Of a stretch of DNA of 64,000 nt, positions 45,873-53,676 are shown in pieces. The first letter of the stretch is position 1. Each line of letters starts with the position of its first letter. The notes beneath the pieces were generated by a model, which was not told the DNA's origin, did not search any database, and was given only the letters and a program-made list of their open reading frames with translations. The position numbers were made by a program, and so were the translations under genes. Source of the stretch: Cellvibrionales bacterium. GTDB lineage: Bacteria; Pseudomonadota; Gammaproteobacteria; Pseudomonadales; UBA7239. Location of the stretch: assembly GCA_016713115.1 (NCBI GenBank), contig JADJPU010000001.1, positions 248,001 to 312,000 of the forward strand. Direction: 5' to 3'.

Positions 45873-46145
45873 ATGCAACACAGAACTATAGAAACCGGCT
45901 TTTTAAGACTCCCACAGATTGTTGGCCAGCAAGAAATCACGGCAGAGCAAGCACGGAAAAACAAGGAAGCTGGCAGACAGCACACGCGCCCCCGCCCCCA
46001 CATTCCAGCCATTATTCCAGTTAGCAAATCTACTTGGTGGGCTGGCGTGGCTTCCGGCCGCTACCCCCAACCCGTGAGGTTATCGGCTGGCGTTACAGTC
46101 TGGCGCGCCGAAGACGTTTATGCCCTTTTAGCGAAACAGGCATAG
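45873..46145 (+). CDS. AlpA-family phage/island transcriptional regulator
   Basis: This 90-aa protein ends in the AlpA/MerR-like winged helix-turn-helix VSKSTWWAGVASGRYPQPV, then RLSAGVTVWRAEDVYALLAK. AlpA proteins activate integrase or excision genes of P4-like elements. The N-terminal 45 residues are an uncommon extension rich in Gln and Arg. A ribosome site GAGG lies nine bases upstream. It belongs with the integrase fragment as an element remnant. Confidence 0.8.
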   Translation: MQHRTIETGFLRLPQIVGQQEITAEQARKNKEAGRQHTRPRPHIPAIIPVSKSTWWAGVASGRYPQPVRLSAGVTVWRAEDVYALLAKQA

Positions 46146-46167
46146 GGGGCGCATATGAGACAGACAC

Positions 46168-46192
46168 AAAAAAGCCCAGTGCGTGCTGGGCT
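46168..46192 (-). terminator. Minus-strand terminator without a partner gene
   Basis: The hairpin AGCCCAG-TGCGTG-CTGGGCT (46173-46192) has a six-A flank on its left, which forms a U-tract only for minus-strand transcription. No minus-strand gene exists upstream of it in this orientation, as the riboswitch region follows. It may be a relic of a deleted gene. Confidence 0.6.
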
Positions 46193-46284
46193 GATTCGCA
46201 TTGCTAAAAACTACCTTCACATTGTAGCGCATTATCCAGAATATCTACTTTCGGTACCGCCACAAACCTCGCTAGAGTTCGCCC

Positions 46285-46505
46285 CGCTTCAGGTGCCCGA
46301 CGAGCATTCGCTCTGAGGGTGAAACGGGAAGCCGGTGCGTCAACCCTACGGGAAGACTATTCCGGCACTGCCCCCGCAACGGTAAGCGAGTAGAGATCGG
46401 CAATAACCACTGTGTTTCAGGTCGCAAGGCCAACAACATGGGAAGGTGCCCATCGGAGCGCATAGACGCGCTCACTCGTGAGTCCGGAGACCGGCCTGTC
46501 GTGGA
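46285..46505 (+). ncRNA. Cobalamin (adenosylcobalamin) riboswitch
   Basis: The 5' leader carries the conserved cobalamin aptamer landmarks in order: AGGTGCCCGA (46291), the GAGGGTGAAACGGGAAGCCGGTG block, the strongly conserved TGCCCCCGCAACGGTAAG (about 46369-46386, the core that binds B12), and the closing box AGTCCGGAGACCGGCC (46481-46496). Such switches shut off B12 uptake or synthesis when adenosylcobalamin is abundant. Here the gene starting at 46702 is the chimeric receptor/binding protein, then the ABC importer. Between 46506 and 46701 I see only a short hairpin-forming expression platform. Confidence 0.93.
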
Positions 46506-46701
46506 TTGGTACAGAATCCGGGGTCGGATTTGTTCCTGGTTTATTGGCATGCCGATGAACTTCTGATGTTTTTCACTGACCCGCCAAGCATCATTGCAAT
46601 GGTGTTTAGTCGTGTCGTGTATTCATCGACCTTGTGATGCTGTGCTGTGTTTGATCAATGCGCTGGGGTGCTGCGATCGAAATTTGCACAGGGTTTTTCC
46701 A

Positions 46702-47512
46702 ATGAAAAAACATAGCGTTTTATTTGTGGGCGCGCGCGCGCTCGTTATTCTTGGCGCATTTTCCAGCGCATCAACATTTGCCACCGAAACCAATGCCACG
46801 CCCTCTACCGAGCTCGACACGCTGGTTGTGAATGCGACCAAACTCGATAAAAGCGAGGATAGCTACTGCACCCGACATGGTTGTCGTCGCTGCCTATAGC
46901 GATGCTGCCACTGTGCGTTTACTGCTATCGACCAATGTCCCAGTATTGCGGATACCAGAGTTCACCAGCTTTGCCGATATCAAGCGCAACACCATGACTT
47001 TGGCGAGCGCGATTGGAGAGGAAGAACGCGGCGCAGAAGTTTTAGCGCGGATGCAGCAGCGTTTAGACGCTGTAGCGAATGCCGTCAAAGACCAGCCCAA
47101 ACCGCGCGTTCTGTATTACAGCCCCAGCGGCTCTGCTGCAGGGATAGGCACCTTGTCCGATGAGACGATCACACTCGCTGGCGGCTTCAATGTCATCCGC
47201 GAGACCGGCCTAAAAGGCTCTTCGCTTATTTCGCAAGAGCTAGCCATTGCCCTGCAACCGGAAGTCATCCTGTTGGATATCTGGGGAACCACGAACGGTG
47301 ATCCCGCTGCCGTTAATACCATGTTGCAAGACCCCGCTTGGCGCGGCGTTCCCGCTGTAAAACAGGGGCGGGTTTATGTCGTGAATGCAGCGATTGCAAC
47401 AACATGCTCCCCTTTTCGCGTGATCGGCGTTGAAACCATCGCGCATCTGCTTCACCCCAACCATGTCGCGGCACGCAGCAGCGACGCTGAAGAAGTGGCG
47501 AAATGGCTATGA
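46702..47512 (+). pseudogene. Chimera of TonB-receptor N-terminus and ABC substrate-binding protein C-terminus
   Basis: The first 50 codons are the start of a TonB-dependent receptor of the BtuB type: signal peptide ending ASTFA, then STELDTLVVNATKLDK with a TonB box. After the A4 run 46849-46852 the text becomes an ABC transporter binding protein of the BtuF/FecB class (ARIATAPDMVVVAAYSDAATV, RVLYYSPSGSAAG, LLDIWGTTNG, VKQGRVYVVNAA), lacking its N-terminal lobe. A plain reading stops at 46899; removing one A fuses both parts in frame (269 aa). The best explanation is a deletion joining a B12 receptor gene to a downstream binding-protein gene. It overlaps the permease start by four bases. Confidence 0.75.
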
Positions 47513-48564
47513 ATAGCACCCGTTTTAGACTGTGTTTTATCGCAATGGGACTGACGCTGTTAGCCATCGTACTCAGCGGGATTACGGTTGGCCCTGCCGA
47601 TATCACATGGCGCGATACCGCTTCCGCCTTGCTGGCCGGCATCGCGCGCCTCTTGGATCGTATCGATGGCCTGCCTATTACCGAGGCGGTTAGCTGGCAA
47701 GACACCATCATCTGGCAAGTGCGTCTACCGCGTGTGCTCGTTGCTGTTTTCGTGGGTGCTGCGTTAGCAACCAGTGGTGCCGTGCTGCAGGGCTTATTCC
47801 GCAACCCACTGGCATCGTCCGACACATTGGGCGTTTCCTCAGGCGCATCGCTGGGCGGTGTACTGGCGATCTATCTGGGCTTGACCACGACGACCATCTG
47901 GGCGCTGCCGATTTTGGCCTTTGTCGGCGCCACACTGAGCTTGCTACTGGTGTACAGCATTGCCAGTGAGCGCGGGCAAGCACCTGTTGCCACGCTGTTG
48001 CTCGCCGGTATTGCCGTTGGCTCATTGAATGTTGCCGCCAGCTCACTGGTGCAAGCCCTTGCACTAGAAAAGTGGGAAGTGGGCAAATCCATCGTCTATT
48101 GGAATATGGGGGGCTTGGATCGCCGCACTTGGCACCATGTGGCGCTGATTGCTCCGCTGCTAACGATCGGCCTGCTCGTAACTTTGGCGCACTGCCGCGA
48201 ACTCGACATTCTCCTCGCTGGCGAAACACAAGCCGCTGCCGTGGGCGTCAACATCACCAAAACCCGTCTCATTTTGCTGGCGATGGTCTCCCTGCTCATT
48301 GCAGGTTCTGTGTCCGTTGCCGGCGGGGTTGGCTTCGTCGGTTTGGTCGTGCCGCACATTGTGCGTTTGGCAACGGGGCCTCATCACCGCCACCTCATTC
48401 CACTGTCCGCCTTGGGCGGCGCACTCATGCTGGCCGGTGCCGACTGGGTTTTACGCGTCGGCTGGGACGGCAATGACATCCCCGTAGGCATTTTTACAGC
48501 GGCAATGGGCGCTCCATTCTTTTTATGGCTGCTGTATCGCGGTCGTCGCCAGCTGTTTTTGTAA
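47509..48564 (+). CDS. FecCD/BtuC-family ABC transporter permease
   Basis: This inner-membrane permease of 351 aa has about ten TM helices, for import of iron-siderophore, haem or B12. Family marks are ITVGPADITWRDT at the N-terminus, WQVRLPRVLVAVFVGAALATSGAVLQGLFRNPLASSDTLGVSSGA, the coupling region around GVNITKTR, and GFVGLVVPHIVRLATGPHHRHLIPLSALGGALML near the C-terminus. It overlaps the chimeric binding-protein gene by ATGA and precedes the ATPase. The ligand class cannot be told from the permease alone. Confidence 0.93.
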   Translation: MNSTRFRLCFIAMGLTLLAIVLSGITVGPADITWRDTASALLAGIARLLDRIDGLPITEAVSWQDTIIWQVRLPRVLVAVFVGAALATSGAVLQGLFRNPLASSDTLGVSSGASLGGVLAIYLGLTTTTIWALPILAFVGATLSLLLVYSIASERGQAPVATLLLAGIAVGSLNVAASSLVQALALEKWEVGKSIVYWNMGGLDRRTWHHVALIAPLLTIGLLVTLAHCRELDILLAGETQAAAVGVNITKTRLILLAMVSLLIAGSVSVAGGVGFVGLVVPHIVRLATGPHHRHLIPLSALGGALMLAGADWVLRVGWDGNDIPVGIFTAAMGAPFFLWLLYRGRRQLFL

Positions 48565-48590
48565 TTGCAGAGAATAAGAAGAGAGACATC

Positions 48591-49373
48591 ATGGGATTGT
48601 TAACAGTAAAGCAGCTTGAATTCCGCACCGATACACGCAGCATCCTGACAGGGATAGATTGCGCTCTGCACGCCGGTGAGTTTGTTGGACTCATTGGCGC
48701 CAATGGCACAGGCAAAACCACGCTGTTGCGTCTACTCATGGGATTACTTACCCCCAGCGCAGGCAGCGTGTGGATTCGCGGAAAACCAACCACGCACTAT
48801 TCACGCCGCGCGCTCGCCAGACAGATCACCTTAGTGCCGCAAGACACGGGAATTAGCTACCCATTTTCTGTGCGCGAGCTGGTGACGATGGGCAGACACC
48901 CTTACTTGCGGCGCTTTACGCCAATATCCCAACACGATATGGCCATTGTGCAAGCGGCCATGCAAGCGCTGGCCGTAGACGCATTCGCCGAGCGCCCAGT
49001 CACAGCACTCTCGGGCGGCGAACGACAACGCGTGATGATTGCACGCGCACTCGCGCAACAAACGCCCATTATTTTGTTAGATGAGGCAACGGCCAGCCTC
49101 GATGTTTGCCATCAACTCGATGTACTCACCGCTGCCAAAAAACTGGCCGACCAAGGCCATCTTGTCATCGCAGCCATTCACGATCTCAACATGGCATCCC
49201 GATTTTGCAACCGCATATTGATGCTCAACCAAGGCCAGTTAGTCGCCAATGGCAGCCCTGTCGAGACACTCACTCAACACCGTCTGCGCCAATATTTTTC
49301 CGTGGACACCGTGGTGGAAGTAGCGCATCACACAAATGGACTAATGATCACACCGTTGCAATCACTCATCTAA
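48591..49373 (+). CDS. FecE/BtuD/HmuV-like ABC transporter ATP-binding protein
   Basis: This 260-aa ATPase of the FecCD importer has the Walker A GANGTGKTTLL, the Q-loop LVPQDTGISYPFSVRELVTMGRHPY, the signature LSGGERQRVMIARAL, the Walker B IILLDEAT, and the switch His in AAIHDLN. The C-terminal tail YFSVDTVVEVAHHTNGLMITPL is of the type seen in iron-chelate and B12 importers. A GAAGAGAG ribosome site lies before the ATG at 48591. It is co-transcribed with the permease. Confidence 0.93.
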   Translation: MGLLTVKQLEFRTDTRSILTGIDCALHAGEFVGLIGANGTGKTTLLRLLMGLLTPSAGSVWIRGKPTTHYSRRALARQITLVPQDTGISYPFSVRELVTMGRHPYLRRFTPISQHDMAIVQAAMQALAVDAFAERPVTALSGGERQRVMIARALAQQTPIILLDEATASLDVCHQLDVLTAAKKLADQGHLVIAAIHDLNMASRFCNRILMLNQGQLVANGSPVETLTQHRLRQYFSVDTVVEVAHHTNGLMITPLQSLI

Positions 49374-49398
49374 AAAACCACCAACACGAGGACTCACC

Positions 49399-49992
49399 AT
49401 GCAAACAACTATTGAAACTCTGCCAACCAAAAAATCCACCATTGTTGTCGAGCCAGGCAACGGCACGCTGGAAATTTTTGATTTCCCAACTGACAGTGAT
49501 ACTTTGCTGGCAGCACTGACCGATATGTTCAAGGACCACTGGGACAGCATTTTATTTGGGCCCGCTGTACAGGGCGGAATTTTTGAATGTCGCGCGCCCA
49601 ATGCGCCAGAAAAAATTGGCATGCTGGATGGTTATCTGACTATAGATTTTGGCCACTGGCATTTTCATATGTGCATCGGCGAACACAAAGGAACCAAGCG
49701 CAACCCATGCCCACCAGAATTGGCAAAACATCGCCGCACAGCACGCGCAGAACTGTATCGCCGCTTGAATGAAAACGGCATTCCAACCAGCTGGGGCTTC
49801 CGTATGTTTAACGGTGCTGGCGAGCAGCAAATGACCGTCTTTCTCCCCAGTCCCTTTTTGAGTGTTGAACAAAAAATATTGAAAGAGCCGCAATTTGAAA
49901 ACTTAGCACTGTGGGATTACTTGCGCAAAACCTATCTCAACATTGCACCGGAAGACATTGATCGCGCCGGCAAAGGTTTTCGTCATGACTGA
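49399..49992 (+). CDS. DUF7676-like cytosolic protein of the uptake cluster
   Basis: This 197-aa soluble protein has no signal peptide. Conserved-looking segments are DMFKDHWDSILFGPAVQGGIFE, MLDGYLTIDFGHWHFHMCIG, CPPELAKHRRTARAELYRRLN and SWGFRMFNGAGEQQMTVFLPSPF. The His-rich HWHFHMCIGEHKG stretch (about residues 94-106) would suit metal or haem binding. It resembles the DUF7676 family, which I associate with FecCD-type transport clusters; this is from memory and its biochemical role is unknown. A GAGG ribosome site is present. Its stop overlaps the next gene. Confidence 0.65.
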   Translation: MQTTIETLPTKKSTIVVEPGNGTLEIFDFPTDSDTLLAALTDMFKDHWDSILFGPAVQGGIFECRAPNAPEKIGMLDGYLTIDFGHWHFHMCIGEHKGTKRNPCPPELAKHRRTARAELYRRLNENGIPTSWGFRMFNGAGEQQMTVFLPSPFLSVEQKILKEPQFENLALWDYLRKTYLNIAPEDIDRAGKGFRHD

Positions 49993-50758
49993 TGTTATGA
50001 CAGAACCACTACCCTACCGTTTTGGCAAACCCAACGGCAGCGGATGGATAGATGGCACAGCACTAGCAGATCCACAAAACAGCTTATTTCAGCAGTTATT
50101 GCAACAAATTGGTGCGACCATCAACACCAACAACAAACGCGTGATTGCTGCCAGCTTTGCCCTGCGTTATGGCTGGTCTTCTGGTGCGCCACTTCATTAC
50201 TTTATGAATCATGGCGCGGTGATAAACCTATCGCTAGACAACATCAGCTTGAAATTCTGTCGCTCAGGCTTGTATCAGCATTACAGCTTTCACAGCACCG
50301 ACTCATTCCACAAACAGGAGATGATAAATACGCCAAACGAAACGCAAATCACCGCAATGGCTGAGCAACTTTATTCTCAGGCCACACACATTGTTGAAGC
50401 CCTGCATAGCTGGTCGCGTTTTTCACGACGGGCTATTTGGGCAATGATTGTTTCGTCGTGGAGTTCGCAATGCGTCCGCATGGCGGAATCTATCTGGAAG
50501 AATCGTAATGCCGGCTATGTGATGGCAGAGAAAATGCTGCAATACCGTCCAGAACTCTACCGCAACAAACCTATTTTCTACAGCCTGCAATACAACACAG
50601 AACAAAGACTGTTTCAGAAACGCCATGCTTGCTGCCTGTACTATCTCGGGCCTGATCGCAGCTTCTGCACTAGCTGCCCACTCATTGACGATGAAGAACG
50701 CAGCGCGCGCAGCTACAATTACCTAAAAGAATATGAAAGCAACGCCACATCACACTAG
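49985..50758 (+). CDS. FhuF-like [2Fe-2S] metal-chelate reductase
   Basis: This 257-aa protein ends with the FhuF-type cluster motif: RHACCLYYLGPDRSFCTSCPL, that is Cys-Cys, ten residues, Cys-x2-Cys. FhuF family members are cytosolic ferric-siderophore reductases that release iron after import. The N-terminal two thirds match the FhuF/IucA-like helical domain in general form (ALRYGWSSGAPLHYFMN, FSRRAIWAMIVSSW). It overlaps the DUF7676-like gene, so the two are coupled. Behind a cobalamin riboswitch it might act on a corrinoid or on an iron chelate. Confidence 0.8.
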   Translation: MTDVMTEPLPYRFGKPNGSGWIDGTALADPQNSLFQQLLQQIGATINTNNKRVIAASFALRYGWSSGAPLHYFMNHGAVINLSLDNISLKFCRSGLYQHYSFHSTDSFHKQEMINTPNETQITAMAEQLYSQATHIVEALHSWSRFSRRAIWAMIVSSWSSQCVRMAESIWKNRNAGYVMAEKMLQYRPELYRNKPIFYSLQYNTEQRLFQKRHACCLYYLGPDRSFCTSCPLIDDEERSARSYNYLKEYESNATSH

Positions 50759-50800
50759 AAAAAACGACATGATTTCTCACATTCACGACACACAAAAAAC

Positions 50801-51481
50801 ATGAAGAACCCTACAAGATTCTCAATTTCTCGTCGAGCACTGCTACAAAATATCTCTCTGCTGTGCGGTGCAGCTTTACTACCTGCACGCGCCAGCAGTA
50901 TTGAAAATACGCAACCCGCTTTTATTTACGCCATGGCACTGGTGCCGCCACCAGAGATCTCGGCTACCTGTTCAGAAATTAGAAAACAATTCGACCCATC
51001 GCGCAGCAATAAAACTTTTCCACATATCACGCTGAAGCAGCCATTCACGATGGTTGGCGATCAAAAACCGCAGAACAAGCACTTTGCAAGCGACAAAAAC
51101 ATTTGCGCACAACACGACCCCTTGCAAATTGCACTGGAGCAAGTCGACCGTTTTGACTCCCCCACTCACGGCACTGTTGTACATGTGCGCGTTACCCTTT
51201 CTCCCGAATTACAGCAGCTCCAACAAAAGCTCGTGCAAGCAGTTTCTGTTATCGGCGGCATGACAGAACACCTGACTGTTGCGCAAGAAATTCAAACTTA
51301 CTACCCACATCTAACACTGGCGCAAGGCTTGTCACATGAAGCAGCCACACTGGCGATGGCAAGCAACACAGACGCTGTGACACAAAAGCAATTTACGGCA
51401 GACAGCATTGTTGTCGGCAGATGTGGCGCGGATCAGGTCTGGAAGAAAATTGGTGTATTTGCGCTCTCTGGCCATTCCTAA
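50801..51481 (+). CDS. Tat-exported 2H phosphoesterase-like protein
   Basis: This 226-aa protein has a twin-arginine signal: SISRRALLQ, then the hydrophobic stretch NISLLCGAALLPARAS. The mature part is a 2H phosphoesterase (2'-5' RNA ligase/LigT-like): both His-x-Thr motifs are present, PHITLKQPF and YPHLTLAQGL, with the expected spacing of about 110 residues. Such enzymes act on cyclic or 2'-linked phosphodiesters, normally in the cytosol, so export is unusual. It lies 43 bases after the FhuF-like gene in the same direction and abuts the convergent TonB receptor. Confidence 0.78.
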   Translation: MKNPTRFSISRRALLQNISLLCGAALLPARASSIENTQPAFIYAMALVPPPEISATCSEIRKQFDPSRSNKTFPHITLKQPFTMVGDQKPQNKHFASDKNICAQHDPLQIALEQVDRFDSPTHGTVVHVRVTLSPELQQLQQKLVQAVSVIGGMTEHLTVAQEIQTYYPHLTLAQGLSHEAATLAMASNTDAVTQKQFTADSIVVGRCGADQVWKKIGVFALSGHS

Positions 51482-53587
51482 TCAAAATTTCACGCGTAAC
51501 CCAACCGACACGGAACGCGGCGCGCCCGGATACAGCACAGCAGCATTGCTGTCGGCGTAATCCAACACATTGACCGCAGAAACATAATCTTTATCTGCTA
51601 GGTTTTTCATTTCTGCAAACACTTCCCAGTCCTTGCCTTCGTAACCGCCACGCACACCCAACAACTGGTAATCATCCACTTTGTATTGATTACTAAAATC
51701 CGCGTAGCGATCGCCCACCCAATCAAAGGTTGGCCCCATATAAAAGCCGTTTGCTTGGCGATAAATCAACTCGCCACGCATCACATAATCCGGTGCGGCA
51801 GGCAAATTATTGTTGTTATACACATCGTCATTATCAAAACGAAAATGATTGATGGTCACACTCAATAATGGCTCCAAGCTACTGCCATCTTCCAAAGCAA
51901 AATTAGCACCCAACAATGTTTCAATCCCAGCGTGTACTGTTTTATCAATATTGGTAGAAAGGCTGTTGCCAGGCGCTGCAGGGTCATCTCTCGATAAAAT
52001 TTCATCGCGTATCTGAGCGTAATACAGTGTTGCTTCCCAATACCCCATGTTGTTATCACCCAACGGCATCTGTCCGCGCGATCCAAACTCAACCACACTG
52101 CCATGCATAGGATCTAATGTTTCATTGCTTCCGCGCACATCGTCTTGCAATTCAAAATTGGTGGGCGGTTCAAAAAGTCGGCTGACATTGGCAAACAATT
52201 GGCTGTTGTTTGAAAGCGCATAAATAACGCCGGCGCGCGGATTGATGCTGTGATAATCCGCCTCAGGATTGCGTTCAACGCCGCTTGCAACCGCTGTGGT
52301 TTTTGTATCGCGCTGTGTACTCACGCCTTGCGCGCCATACACTAAAGTCCAACGCCCTAATGCCCAACGATCCATCACATACGCTTCTAATGTCTCTGCG
52401 TTGTTGTCTACTTTCTCTGTAAGTCCATTGCGCTTGCCATAAGCATTGCGATAGTTGCCACCCTCAACATCGCCATAACCGTAATCCACACCCGCCAGCA
52501 GTGTGTGATCATCCAACTGCAACTTGTAGCGCAACATTGCGCTAGATTCTTTGCTTTTTGTATCGACCAACAAACTAAATACTTCCACGGGCGGCAACGG
52601 ACCTGGGCCATCAAAATCCACCATCACCGGCGCAACAATGGGGTGATATAACTGTTCTTGCGCGTGTGAAACACCCAGCTCCAATGAACTGCGCTCATCG
52701 ATACGCCAAGTTGTTTTATCCGCCACACGCCAAGTTTCAACATTCTTTGCAAAATTTCCTATCAGTGCCGAATCACCCGCTTGATGTGGATTCGCTTTAA
52801 ATTCTGCTTTGGTCAGCGCTGTTGGCAACTCTTGATCGCTATTGATGTAATCCACATACAAACGATTTTCCAAATCGTCAAAAATTTTCCAACCGGTATT
52901 GATATAAACACTCTGCTGATCCGTCTCACTGTGGTGCCGGTATCCATCCCAGTCTTTATCACCAACAGTTATCAAGGCATCAAACTGATCCAACACTACG
53001 CCGGCAGTGGCGCGCGCCGTGCGCTGACCGTCACTGCCAGCACTCATAAACAACTCCGTTGGCGCAACATCAAGCGCTGTCGGTGAAATAAAATCCACTG
53101 CGCCGCCGAGCGTGCTCGCGCCGTAAGTCAGAGCATTGGCACCCGGTGCAATAACAATATTTTTCGCCAGCAGAGGATCGATAAAACGGTTGTGATTATT
53201 GCCATCTGCCGTGGTGACAGGCATGCCGTCTTGCAACATTTTCACGCCGTTGCCGTCGTAATTGGTGGCATCCAAATTGGAGCCGCGGCTCGAAAAGAAA
53301 ACCGAATCACCACCACTAAAACTTTGCGCCCACATACTGGGCGCGTAGCGAAAAGTATCTGCCAAATTATTTACTGCGCGTTGATACTGTTTTTCACCAT
53401 CGATAATGGTTGTGGCGCCGGGAATACCAGCTTGCTCATCTTTCAGGGGTTGCTCTTCTTGCTCACTCTGCACGACGATGGTTTCCAACACAGCCGCTTC
53501 CTCCGCCTGCGCAGAAAAAGAGCCCAATAGACTGAAAGCCATCAACACGACTACACAAGAAAAAACCACGCGCGGCGGGAAAAACAA
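51482..53587 (-). CDS. TonB-dependent outer-membrane receptor
   Basis: This protein is about 701 aa. A signal peptide ends FSAQAEE, followed by a TonB box-like LETIVVQSEQ, a plug domain (GATTIIDGEKQYQRAVNNLADTFRYAPSMW, SRGSNLDATNYDGNGVKMLQDGMPVTTADGNNHNRFIDP, GANALTYGASTLGGAVDF), and a 22-strand barrel ending in Phe (SVGLRVKF). It takes up a metal chelate or similar nutrient with TonB energy. The start is uncertain: TTG 53587 gives a signal peptide with one Arg, GTG 53569 a shorter one. It is convergent with the uptake operon and may replace the receptor lost in the chimera. Confidence 0.88.
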   Translation of the reverse strand: MFFPPRVVFSCVVVLMAFSLLGSFSAQAEEAAVLETIVVQSEQEEQPLKDEQAGIPGATTIIDGEKQYQRAVNNLADTFRYAPSMWAQSFSGGDSVFFSSRGSNLDATNYDGNGVKMLQDGMPVTTADGNNHNRFIDPLLAKNIVIAPGANALTYGASTLGGAVDFISPTALDVAPTELFMSAGSDGQRTARATAGVVLDQFDALITVGDKDWDGYRHHSETDQQSVYINTGWKIFDDLENRLYVDYINSDQELPTALTKAEFKANPHQAGDSALIGNFAKNVETWRVADKTTWRIDERSSLELGVSHAQEQLYHPIVAPVMVDFDGPGPLPPVEVFSLLVDTKSKESSAMLRYKLQLDDHTLLAGVDYGYGDVEGGNYRNAYGKRNGLTEKVDNNAETLEAYVMDRWALGRWTLVYGAQGVSTQRDTKTTAVASGVERNPEADYHSINPRAGVIYALSNNSQLFANVSRLFEPPTNFELQDDVRGSNETLDPMHGSVVEFGSRGQMPLGDNNMGYWEATLYYAQIRDEILSRDDPAAPGNSLSTNIDKTVHAGIETLLGANFALEDGSSLEPLLSVTINHFRFDNDDVYNNNNLPAAPDYVMRGELIYRQANGFYMGPTFDWVGDRYADFSNQYKVDDYQLLGVRGGYEGKDWEVFAEMKNLADKDYVSAVNVLDYADSNAAVLYPGAPRSVSVGLRVKF

Positions 53588-53648
53588 ATGACACCCACTG
53601 AAAATTCTCCTGTCATGCACAGCAATACGGTCTATCAACAGGAGCAGC

Positions 53649-53676
53649 AGTATAGGAATCAAAATTCCACAGGGAA
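53649..53676 (-). promoter_or_regulatory. Likely promoter of the TonB receptor
   Basis: Reading the minus strand, TATACT (53654-53649) is preceded at 16 bases by TTCCCT (53676-53671). This weak promoter touches the palindrome at 53677-53693, which would be placed just upstream of the -35 box. Confidence 0.4.

Larger units (their letters stand above)
45067..46145 (+). mobile_element. Remnant of a tRNA-Leu-integrated element
   Basis: Directly after tRNA-Leu are an integrase arm-domain fragment and an AlpA-type regulator, the normal opening of prophages, satellites and islands that use tRNA 3' ends. The segment is short, and no copy of the tRNA 3' end is seen downstream within the window. I read it as a decayed or deleted element, or the start of one whose body has been lost. 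The boundaries are approximate. Confidence 0.55.

Noticed and set aside
45067..46284. Search for a second attachment site (copy of the tRNA-Leu 3' end)
   Set aside because: No repeat of the T-arm and acceptor end was seen downstream; the partial match TTCCGGCAC near 46370 belongs to the riboswitch.
46272..46550. A 92-codon minus-strand frame over the riboswitch
   Set aside because: The region is explained by the cobalamin aptamer on the plus strand; the frame is chance.
46594..46899. A stand-alone small exported protein encoded by the first part of the chimera
   Set aside because: The segment is the start of a TonB-dependent receptor, including signal peptide and TonB box, and continues into a binding protein after one-base correction.
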